From CBDFHC01 sp965247585 (GTDB lineage Bacteria; Chloroflexota; Dehalococcoidia; Lucifugimonadales; GCA-2712585): DNA of 64,000 nucleotides. Made by a program: the position numbers and the translations under genes. Under the pieces are notes generated by a model that was not told the DNA's origin, did not search any database, and was given only the letters and a program-made list of their open reading frames with translations. Shown one piece after another: positions 50,349-57,547 of the stretch (positions within the stretch are counted from its first letter, which is position 1; each line of letters opens with the position of its first letter). The DNA lies in assembly GCA_965247585.1 (NCBI GenBank), contig CBDFHC010000002.1, positions 62,001 through 126,000 of the forward strand. Direction: 5' to 3'.

Positions 50349-51800
50349 TTAAGGCTGTGATGCGCTGACAAATCTAACCATTAAGACGCGCCTTGTGGCG
50401 GCGGTAATCTTTGCGCTCTCACCAGGGCGGATTCCCACAACCCAGATGATGCCCCGATCCGCAACCAGCAACGGCACGGCGTCGCGGCGGTTGGAGGGGA
50501 CCTTTTGATTGATGAAGAAGTCTTTCAACCGCGTCTCGACGGGCATCCCCAGGGGCCAAAACCGGTCCCCTTCCCCACGTCCTCTGACGACGGGGTGAGA
50601 GCCCAGGCGGTCGAAGTCAAATAGGGCCTGGAAGGGGTCCGTGGTCTTCAGGGTGGCCGGCCGGGGAATCATTTCGGCGGTGACGCGCCAGCCGGGTAGC
50701 GAGGATACGCCGGGCAAGATAACGGGGTGCTGGCCAACCAGGGGTGGAGCAGCAGGGCATTTAACGGCAGGACCCAAGACGGCCCGACCTTGCTGGATGC
50801 GGAAGGTTAGACCGCCGGGGAGGTCCAGGCTGGACGGGGAGCCGCTCTGGGACAGTCTGGCCATGGTAAGCAGATGGTCTTCGGTTAGTCCCTGGGCGCC
50901 GCCCGCCACTACCGAGAAGGCGCGCCGGAGTAGGACGATGGTGACGGCGGCGTGGAGGGCGCCCAGGGCAAGGGCGTCCAGGGCCACGGAATCGTCTTCT
51001 ACAGAGGCGACCTGGCCCCACACGGCGTCGGCTTGCCCCTCCAGGTATTCGACCGCCAGGGCGGCGGAGCGGGAGGCTCTCAGCAGAGACTGGGTGGCGC
51101 GGGGGTTATAGCGGTGCAGGTTGGGGAGCAGCTCATGGCGAATACGGGGGCGGGTGAATTCATCGGAGCGGTTGGTGGCGTCCTGCCGGTAGGGGATGTC
51201 CAGTTGGGAGCAATAAGCCATGGTGTCGGCGCGCCGCAGGGAGAGGAGCGGACGGAACAGGACTGCTTCAAGGGATTGGACCGGGTCCAAGCGGCGGGGG
51301 CCGCGCCACTGAGAGACGGGCTCCATGCCGCGGAGACCGTGGAGCCCTGCGCCGCGGAGAAGGTTCATCAGAACGGTCTCGGCCTGGTCGTCCGCGGTGT
51401 GACCCAGCGCCACGGCGCGACAGTCCTCTTGGGAGGCTACCTCCGACAGGAAGTGGTACCGCACCTCTCGGGCTGCCATCTCCCAGGAGGAGATTCGGTG
51501 GCGCTTCTGATAGGCGGACACGTCCCGCCGGTCCGCGGTGCAGGGGAGGTCCAGCCGGGAGGAAGCGTCCTGGACGAAGCGAGAGTCGCTCTCGGCAGCG
51601 TCGCCGCGGAGGGCGTGGTCCAGGTGGGCGACGTGGAGATGGAGAGAGTAGCGGCAGCTCAGGCCGGCCAGGCCATGAAGAAGGGCCATGGAGTCCGGGC
51701 CGCCGGAGACGGCCACCAGCAACCGGACGGGGGACGCGGAGAAGGGGGCCTGAGCCAAGGCCCGGCGCAAGGCGGACTCCAGCTTGCGCCTGGGCCGCAC
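50349..51800 (-). CDS. tilS: tRNA(Ile)-lysidine synthase
   Basis: A 483-residue TilS, which converts C34 of the CAU-anticodon tRNA(Ile) to lysidine in the cytoplasm using ATP and lysine. The PP-loop motif AVSGGPDSMALLHGL is at residues 28-42, followed by LHVAHLDHALRGDAAESDSRFV, ALGHTADDQAETVLMNLLRGAGLHGLRGM and the TilS substrate domain. The C-terminal domain RVTAEMI...RGEGDRFWPLGMPVETRLKDFFINQKVP is the standard TilS-C. Three bases separate its start from the phosphatase gene stop upstream, so tilS is the last gene of the CNNM-phosphatase-tilS run. Confidence 0.94.
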   Translation of the reverse strand: MRPRRKLESALRRALAQAPFSASPVRLLVAVSGGPDSMALLHGLAGLSCRYSLHLHVAHLDHALRGDAAESDSRFVQDASSRLDLPCTADRRDVSAYQKRHRISSWEMAAREVRYHFLSEVASQEDCRAVALGHTADDQAETVLMNLLRGAGLHGLRGMEPVSQWRGPRRLDPVQSLEAVLFRPLLSLRRADTMAYCSQLDIPYRQDATNRSDEFTRPRIRHELLPNLHRYNPRATQSLLRASRSAALAVEYLEGQADAVWGQVASVEDDSVALDALALGALHAAVTIVLLRRAFSVVAGGAQGLTEDHLLTMARLSQSGSPSSLDLPGGLTFRIQQGRAVLGPAVKCPAAPPLVGQHPVILPGVSSLPGWRVTAEMIPRPATLKTTDPFQALFDFDRLGSHPVVRGRGEGDRFWPLGMPVETRLKDFFINQKVPSNRRDAVPLLVADRGIIWVVGIRPGESAKITAATRRVLMVRFVSASQP

Positions 51801-51803
51801 GGG

Positions 51804-52427
51804 TTAGTCCTCGGTGGGGGAGTTGGCGTTAAGATGGACTCCGGCGTTAAGGGAGATGACCCGCCAGCCCCGGGGTCCCAGCTCCACGGTGCTCATGGAG
51901 CCGAGGTCGACGCGGAGGCGGTGAAACCGGGACAGCGGCATATCTAGAAGACGGCAAAGGGCGGCGACTATGGCGAAGTTGTGGGAAACTGCTACCACGT
52001 CATCCCCGGCGTGGCTGGCCCCGATGCTCTCGATCTGGGCCCACACCCTGTCCTGGAGCTGTTGCAGGGACTCGCCACCGGGCATTCGCACCTGGGAAGG
52101 GTCCCGGCCCCACATCTGGTAAACGTCAGGGTAGCGAGCCCGCATCTCGCCGCCGGTAATGCCGTCAAGCTCTCCCAGGTCCAGCTCCATCAGCCCGTCC
52201 AGATGGGTGACCGGCAGGGCGCAGGACAGGGCAATGATGTCCGCGGTCTGGCGGGCCCTGAGAAGGGGGCTGGCGTAGAGGAAGCTGGGGTGCATAGTCT
52301 TGAGCGTCTGGGCGACGCGCTGGGCCTGTTGGACGCCCTCGTCATTCAGGGCGACCTGGTTCTGTCCCTGGAAACGGTCCGACTTGTTCCAGGAGGTCTG
52401 TCCGTGTCGCACCAAGTGAAGCCTCAC
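51804..52427 (-). CDS. Histidine phosphatase (phosphoglycerate mutase-like)
   Basis: A 207-residue member of the histidine phosphatase superfamily. The N-terminal RHG motif (LHLVRHGQTSWN, His as phospho-acceptor) begins at residue 3, then SPLLRARQTADII, the acid-base Glu in LDLGELDGITGGEMRARYPD and the second His in VAVSHNFAIVAALCRLL. Such proteins are broad phosphatases for sugar phosphates, alpha-ribazole-P or phosphoglycerate. It overlaps the CNNM gene by one base and precedes tilS, so the three are one translation-coupled unit. Confidence 0.9.
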   Translation of the reverse strand: MRLHLVRHGQTSWNKSDRFQGQNQVALNDEGVQQAQRVAQTLKTMHPSFLYASPLLRARQTADIIALSCALPVTHLDGLMELDLGELDGITGGEMRARYPDVYQMWGRDPSQVRMPGGESLQQLQDRVWAQIESIGASHAGDDVVAVSHNFAIVAALCRLLDMPLSRFHRLRVDLGSMSTVELGPRGWRVISLNAGVHLNANSPTED

Positions 52428-53707
52428 TAGGGCCGGCCGTCCGGGACGGGTACGATGCGCTTCACTTCCACCCGCTCTACCTTGAGACCGTCCATTTCAA
52501 TGACGGTGATTCGCCAATCGCGATGGTCCAAGGAGTCCCCCTTTGACGGGATGCGTCCCAGCCGGTCAAGGATATAGCCGGCCAGTGACTGGTAATCGCC
52601 GAAGGGGACGCCGATTTTAAGCAGATGGTTTACCTCGTCAATGCCGAGGCCGGCGTCGAGGAGATAGGTGTCGAGCCCCACCCTGGTGAAGGGCTGGTCC
52701 AGGGGTTGGCCTTCTTCGCCCACGGGGCCGACGATCACCATGAGGAGCTGTTTCATAGTGGCGAGCCCGGCGATGCCTCCGAATTCGTCTACCACCATGG
52801 CCATGGACTGGCCGCGCTCTCGAAGCTCGGAGAAGAGGCTGCGCACGGTCTTGGTCTCCGGGACGAAGTGGGCGGGCCGAAGGAGGTCCGTTACCACCTG
52901 CCCGGGCTGAAGCTGTCCGTCCGCCATGGCCTTTACCACGTCTTTGACGGAGAGGAGCCCCAAGACGTTGTCCACGGAGTCCGAGAATACGGGGAACCGC
53001 GTGTGATGGTGCTCCGAATAGATGGAGAGGAGCTGCTCGAGGTTGGCGCCCTGCTCCACCCAGATTATCTCAGGCCTAGGGGTCATGACCTCCGAAACCT
53101 GGCGGTCGCCGAAGTGGAACACCTTCTCCAGCATCTCGGCCTCCGAGCGGTCCACGGCGCCGGTCTCCATGCCGGCGTTAATCATGCTCCTGATCTCTTG
53201 CTCGGTGATCATTAGGGAAGGAGGGGCGCCGCCGAAAAGCCTGGCGGCGAAGAAGCTGAGGCGGCGCAGGGACCAGGTCAAAGGGAAGAGGAGCCACTCC
53301 AGAAGCAGGAGGGGCCTGACGGTGGTGAAGGCCACCTTCTCGGCGTGGCGGGCCGCCAAGGACTTGGGCAGCACCTCGCTGAAGACCAAGACCATGGCGG
53401 CGACGCCGGCGGTGGAGATTATGACGGCGGTTACAGTGCTGTCCAGCAGGGAGATAACCAGGGCGGTGCCCAGGGCGGCGGTGGCGGTGTTGACTACGTT
53501 GTTCCCCAGCAGGACGGTGGAGAGGAACCGCTCGGGGTGTTGGGCCATGCGGAATACCCGTTGAGCGCCGGGGACCCCGGTGTTCACCAGGTGGATCATG
53601 CGGACGCGCTGTAGCGCGATGAAGGCGGTCTCGGTGCCGGAGAAGAAGGCGGATAGCACCAAAAACAGGACCATAAGGCCCAGTTTGATATAGTCGCTCT
53701 CCTCCAC
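52427..53707 (-). CDS. CNNM / CBS / CorC_HlyC domain transporter-like protein
   Basis: A 426-residue membrane protein of the hemolysin-C/CorB-type family. The N-terminal CNNM domain has 3-4 membrane segments (LMVLFLVLSAFFSGTETAFIALQRVRM), then two CBS domains (VSEVMTPRPEIIWVEQGANL and LLSVKDVVKAMADGQLQPG) and a C-terminal CorC_HlyC domain (HLLKIGVPFGDYQSLAGYILDRLGRIP). These proteins are linked to Mg or Co transport and resistance. Start 53707 with GGCATCCCGC upstream. It is divergent from tsaD with 130 bp between. Confidence 0.9.
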   Translation of the reverse strand: MEESDYIKLGLMVLFLVLSAFFSGTETAFIALQRVRMIHLVNTGVPGAQRVFRMAQHPERFLSTVLLGNNVVNTATAALGTALVISLLDSTVTAVIISTAGVAAMVLVFSEVLPKSLAARHAEKVAFTTVRPLLLLEWLLFPLTWSLRRLSFFAARLFGGAPPSLMITEQEIRSMINAGMETGAVDRSEAEMLEKVFHFGDRQVSEVMTPRPEIIWVEQGANLEQLLSIYSEHHHTRFPVFSDSVDNVLGLLSVKDVVKAMADGQLQPGQVVTDLLRPAHFVPETKTVRSLFSELRERGQSMAMVVDEFGGIAGLATMKQLLMVIVGPVGEEGQPLDQPFTRVGLDTYLLDAGLGIDEVNHLLKIGVPFGDYQSLAGYILDRLGRIPSKGDSLDHRDWRITVIEMDGLKVERVEVKRIVPVPDGRP

Positions 53708-53824
53708 TAAGCGGGATGCCTCCGATTGAGGGACCTAGATAAACCGTCGGGCACAAGGCGATGATAGCAAAGGGCCGTTCAGGGTGTAAAGAAAGGCCGC
53801 TTTTAAGAGACATGGCGGCGGGCC

Positions 53825-53830
53825 TATACT
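53825..53830 (+). promoter_or_regulatory. -10 element of tsaD, leaderless geometry
   Basis: TATACT (5 of 6) ends 7 bases before the GTG start of tsaD at 53838. A transcript would begin at the start codon. A weak -35 (TTTTAA, 53801-53806) lies 18 bases upstream. No ribosome site is seen before GTG. Same layout as at recQ. Confidence 0.55.
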
Positions 53831-53837
53831 GGGGGCC

Positions 53838-54866
53838 GTGAAGCTGCTAGGGATAGAGACCTCCTGTGACGAGACCGCGGTGGCGGTGGTGGAGGACGGG
53901 CGACACCTGCGTTCCAACGTCATAGCGTCGCAGATCGAGATACACCGGCGTTATGGCGGAGTGGTACCGGAAGTGGCCTCGCGGCAGCATATTTTGCAAA
54001 TCATGCCTGTCATAAGGGAGGCGCTGGAGCGGGCCGATTGCACCCTAGGAGAGGTTGACGGGGTGGCGGTGACATACGGCCCGGGGCTGGCGGGCGCGCT
54101 GCTGGTGGGTGTCAACGCGGCGAAGGCACTTTCGATGGCGCTGGAGGTGCCGCTGATAGGGGTAAACCACCTGGAAGGCCACGTTTATGCCGCGTGGCTG
54201 GATGGGGAACGGCCAGAGGACGCGCCGGGGTTTCCACTGGTCTGCCTCATAGCCTCGGGAGGGCATACGGACCTAGTGCTGATGCCAGGGCATGGACAGT
54301 ACCGGCTTTTGGGCAGGACCCGGGACGACGCGGCGGGAGAAGCCTTCGACAAGGCGGCCCGGGTGCTGGGGCTGGGGTTTCCCGGCGGGCCGGAGATACA
54401 GAGGACGGCGGAGGGGGTGGAGGCGGGCCAGCGGTTGCCCAGGGCGATGCTGCGGGGCACTTACGATTTCAGCTTTAGCGGGGTGAAGACGGCACTGCTG
54501 CACACGGCGCAGCGGGCCGGGGTTTACCCTCCTGGCGGGGAGCTGGAGGAATCGCTGCGAACGGAGAGGGTAAAGGAGCTGGCGGCTGCGTTCCAGGACT
54601 CGGTGGTGGACGTGATGGTGATCAAGACGCTGGAGGCGGCGCGAGAGTATAAGGCCAGGGGGGTGTTGCTGGGTGGAGGGGTGACGGCCAACGCCATGCT
54701 GAGGACGATAATAAGGGCCAAGGCCCCGGTGCCGGTGCTTATTCCGGCGCCGGTATTGTGCACGGACAATGGCGCTATGGTAGCAGCGTGCGGCTACTTT
54801 CGTCTGGGCCGGGGTCTCCTGTCGGGTCAGGAAATGGATGTAGACCCTGCTCTAGCTCTGGGCTGA
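53838..54866 (+). CDS. tsaD: tRNA N6-adenosine threonylcarbamoyltransferase
   Basis: A 342-residue TsaD (Kae1/YgjD), which transfers the threonylcarbamoyl group from TC-AMP to A37 of ANN-decoding tRNAs with TsaB and TsaE. The metal site HLEGH is at residues 111-115 (His111, His115 as in E. coli), with GIETSCDETAVAVVE at the start, TYGPGLAGALLVGVNAAK, and C-terminal LLGGGVTANAMLR and TDNGAMVAACGYFRLG. The start is GTG 53838. The last 92 bases overlap, on the opposite strand, the tail of a membrane-associated protein gene. tsaB/tsaE are not in the window. Confidence 0.95.
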   Translation: MKLLGIETSCDETAVAVVEDGRHLRSNVIASQIEIHRRYGGVVPEVASRQHILQIMPVIREALERADCTLGEVDGVAVTYGPGLAGALLVGVNAAKALSMALEVPLIGVNHLEGHVYAAWLDGERPEDAPGFPLVCLIASGGHTDLVLMPGHGQYRLLGRTRDDAAGEAFDKAARVLGLGFPGGPEIQRTAEGVEAGQRLPRAMLRGTYDFSFSGVKTALLHTAQRAGVYPPGGELEESLRTERVKELAAAFQDSVVDVMVIKTLEAAREYKARGVLLGGGVTANAMLRTIIRAKAPVPVLIPAPVLCTDNGAMVAACGYFRLGRGLLSGQEMDVDPALALG

Positions 54867-55500
54867 ATATCTCCTGGGCCTCGTCCGGCGGGTCCAACCA
54901 GAAGCCATCGCCCCCGTCCAAACTGGGCAACGGCGCATGGAAGGCTGAGGGCTCGGGCGGAGACGCTTCCAGGGGCTCTCCTTCTCTGATTTGAAAGAAG
55001 CGGTGGGCCACCAGGTGGGACTGGACACCGGCATCCCGGCCGTAGAAAGGGAAGGACAATTCCCAGGAGCTTCCCTGGAAGATTATCTCCCCTCCGGCCT
55101 CCCAGGCGAAGTAGCGGAGGAGAAGCAGCAGACCGAGGAAAGCGATGGCGCCCCCGAGGAATGCGGCGATAACCGCGCCGTCACTGATGCTGCCCAATAC
55201 CAGGTAGGCCAGGATGCCCAGGAGGACCAGCGAAAGGCCCTGGTAAACGGGTTTCAGATGGCGGCTGCCTTCACGTATACACACGCCCTGGATGGTGTCC
55301 AAGGGCGCAAATCGGGCCTCGCGGCGGCCTTCGGACTGACGAAATAGGAAGACCCTTTTGTTGGTTAGCACCAGCAGGTCCCCGTTGCTGGGCGGGCGCT
55401 CGGCGATTCCGGCGTCAGGCACAAAGAATTGGGCCGGCGTTTCCCCGTCCAAAAGGGGAACCTGGCGGATACGGTTGAGTGGGGCTATTCCGTTTTCCAA
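54775..55500 (-). CDS. Membrane protein with possible PH-like domain, antisense overlap with tsaD
   Basis: A 241-residue protein of unknown family. The N-terminal part (LVLTNKRVFLFRQSEGRREARFAPLDTIQGVCI) resembles bacterial PH domains in pattern, followed by two membrane segments (about residues 90-130: LVLLGILAYLVLG and AAFLGGAIAFLGLLLLL). The C-terminal tail is acidic and Pro-rich and lies over the last 92 bp of tsaD in the opposite strand. The coding nature of the 5' two-thirds is convincing; the tail could be shorter in fact. The DUF2851 gene lies 33 bp upstream on the same strand, which may place both in one unit. Confidence 0.65.
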   Translation of the reverse strand: MENGIAPLNRIRQVPLLDGETPAQFFVPDAGIAERPPSNGDLLVLTNKRVFLFRQSEGRREARFAPLDTIQGVCIREGSRHLKPVYQGLSLVLLGILAYLVLGSISDGAVIAAFLGGAIAFLGLLLLLRYFAWEAGGEIIFQGSSWELSFPFYGRDAGVQSHLVAHRFFQIREGEPLEASPPEPSAFHAPLPSLDGGDGFWLDPPDEAQEIFSPELEQGLHPFPDPTGDPGPDESSRTLLP

Positions 55501-55533
55501 ATCTTGTTCCAGGCACCTCGAGAGGGGTTGACT

Positions 55534-56763
55534 CTATGATACCCCAGCCCCTCCAACGGCTGCTACCAGTCTATGAAGGTGTAGCAGCCCCTGTTGACGC
55601 CGGGCGCCGCCGCCCAGGGGCAGCCAGGACGCGGGAAAGAGGGAGGACTCCATCTCCCGGCTGACCCGGTTGGCTGGGAGGCGGGGCAGCCCCCTATAGA
55701 TGGCCAGAGCCGGGGTGGACGGCGCTGACTCCCCGGACGCCGAGTCCAACGCATGGAGCAAGGGCAGCACGGCGTTCACCGCCATTTCAGCGGCCCGGTC
55801 CTTGCCGATGAAAGCCGGGCCGCCGCGAGGGTCTGCCACCATCAGGACGCGACGGAACGCGGCGGGCGGCGCGCCGTCCAGCGATGCCGTTAAGGCGCTG
55901 AGCAGGCCCTGGTCCAGGCGCCGGGACAGCAGGCGGGCCATGCCGGCGATGCGGCGCCGAGGATGGTTGCCGGGGCGGACGCGGAACAGGTTCCAGCGCA
56001 GCTTTCTCTCTCCTTCGCCAAGGTCAATCAGGCCGGCGGTGCGCAGCATTAGAGCCTCCAGATGGGCTGGAGCGTCTTTTTGGTCTACTTTTAAGGCGCG
56101 GCGGCACAGCAGGCGATAAGGGAGGTCCCGGGCGAGCTGAAGAAAGGGGGAGCGGTTTTCGCTGTAGCCCAGGCACTCCATGAGACCCTGGTATAGGACT
56201 TCTTCGGGGGGTTGATCGCGGCACAAGAAGGCCAGGGTGCGGCTTTTGTGGAGGAAGCGGGCGTCCCCGGCGTCATCAAGGAGCTGTTGCGCCTGGGACT
56301 TAGTGAGAGGGCGGGGGTAACCATATGTCTCCAGAAGGCCCCAGAGGACCAGTCCCTTCCAGTGGGTTGGAGCGTCCTCCAAAGTGGCGTCCGCCAGCAG
56401 CGGGGCCAGGTGCAACAGCGGGGCGGAGCCGCCGCCGGGCAGCGTGGTGGCGCCGGTACCGCCGTGCAGAACGCCGTGGAAGGCCACGCTGTTGTAACGG
56501 GGGTCCCGATGGTGACCGTGGCCTTTCCAGTCTTCTGGGCGCAGGTGAAGCTCCACGTCACAGCGGACCAATCCAAGGCCCTCCTGGTAGATGAGGGCGT
56601 CCCGGAAGTCCGGGCCGGCTTCCGAGGCGCGGCGGCCGGGATAGAGGACCTTAACGCGCTGGCCCTGGCCGGTGCGGAAGCTGCGGTGCCGGTGTGCCCG
56701 GGCCTGCCAAAGTTGGGCCAGGAGGGACTCCGGTATCAGGGCGTTGTAACGTTTGTTGGACAT
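55534..56763 (-). CDS. DUF2851 family protein
   Basis: A 409-residue DUF2851 protein. Typical features are LQRWKGQRVKVLYPGRRASEAGPDFRDALIYQ-type opening (seen as GQGQRVKVLYPGRRASEAGPDFRDA), CDVELHLRPEDWKGHGHHRDPRYNSVAFHGVLH, the LLETYGYPRPLTKSQAQQLLDDAGDARF segment and RPGNHPRRRIAGMARLL. It forms a nuclease-like fold by family assignment, but the biochemical role is not established. ATG 56763. Its upstream gap on the minus strand holds a repeat copy. Confidence 0.88.
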   Translation of the reverse strand: MSNKRYNALIPESLLAQLWQARAHRHRSFRTGQGQRVKVLYPGRRASEAGPDFRDALIYQEGLGLVRCDVELHLRPEDWKGHGHHRDPRYNSVAFHGVLHGGTGATTLPGGGSAPLLHLAPLLADATLEDAPTHWKGLVLWGLLETYGYPRPLTKSQAQQLLDDAGDARFLHKSRTLAFLCRDQPPEEVLYQGLMECLGYSENRSPFLQLARDLPYRLLCRRALKVDQKDAPAHLEALMLRTAGLIDLGEGERKLRWNLFRVRPGNHPRRRIAGMARLLSRRLDQGLLSALTASLDGAPPAAFRRVLMVADPRGGPAFIGKDRAAEMAVNAVLPLLHALDSASGESAPSTPALAIYRGLPRLPANRVSREMESSLFPASWLPLGGGARRQQGLLHLHRLVAAVGGAGVS

Positions 56764-56839
56764 GGCGAGATAAATGTATACGGTAACGTGTACAAGGGCA
56801 ATAGAGTGGGTGGGGGCTTGTGACTAAATTGAACTGGAA

Positions 56840-57190
56840 CTGCGAAGCAGCGGGTGACGGTTGGAGTTGCTTTCCCTACCCCGCCCAGATTCTTCCCTTC
56901 CGTAGGCTTTGGATGAACTTATTTCACGCACGGAGACGGAGTCGGAATAACATGGCCTGCAAGCATGCCTAGTTTGCGATGGAGGAAAGTGACGGGAGCC
57001 ATGGAAACGGGCCGAGGCGGTATGTACGAGGCAGCCAGCCATTGCGCAGGGTATCGGCACCAAGGCGGACTGCGAACCAATGGTTGGCGCTTCCCACCGT
57101 CCCGCCCCGGAAGGTGTTTAGCTTCTGAGGGACACCCTCAGAAGCCTGGCAGGAACCCCAGGTTCCCTGCACTGTCCTGTGTGGTTGGTG
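56840..57190. repeat. Dispersed intergenic repeat, copy 10
   Basis: The 487-bp gap 56764-57250 carries the module TTTCCCTACCCCGCCCAGAT, CTTCCCTTCCG and GGAGACGGAGTCGGAATAAC (56870-56950), then the core TGGTTGGCGCTTCCCACCGT, CGGAAGGTGTTTA, hairpin CTGAGGG-ACA-CCCTCAG (57125-57141), and CAGGAACCCC/AGGTTCCCTGCACT. No gene seen in this gap. Confidence 0.83.
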
Positions 57191-57250
57191 TTGAAAGTGC
57201 TCAGGAAGCCCAATTCTGGAGGTTAGGATGGGCTATTTTCGGGACATCGG

Positions 57251-57484
57251 TTAGCGGGGGGATGGACCGGTGGAGTAGCGGAAGCCGGCGCGTTCGGCGA
57301 TGATGCGCAGCAGGGTGCGGGAGGCGCCGCGGGGACGATAGACGCCCCGTTCCCACTCGCTGATGGTCTGCTGGCGGGTACCCAGCTCCTGGGCCATGTC
57401 CTGCTGACTGAGGCCCATATGGTTGCGGAGCGCCTTGACGGTTTCAGAATCCCAATCAGGGGGGTTGGCGGGTTTAGATTCCAT
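57251..57484 (-). CDS. XRE-family helix-turn-helix protein
   Basis: A 77-residue single HTH domain (LRNHMGLSQQDMAQELGTRQQTISEWERGVYRPRGASRTLLRIIAE). The Q-Q-T-I-S-E-W-E-R-G recognition helix is typical of Cro/CI-type DNA-binding proteins. It is 63 bp downstream of the CysRS-GT2 gene on the same strand; it may be on the same transcript and regulate it, or be independent. No toxin partner is adjacent. ATG 57484, ribosome site weak. Confidence 0.85.
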   Translation of the reverse strand: MESKPANPPDWDSETVKALRNHMGLSQQDMAQELGTRQQTISEWERGVYRPRGASRTLLRIIAERAGFRYSTGPSPR

Positions 57485-57547
57485 ACTGTAGCAGTTGGTC
57501 AGCTTGGTCTGGGCGCGGTTCGCTTGGATGCGGGGCGCCGGTGGGTT

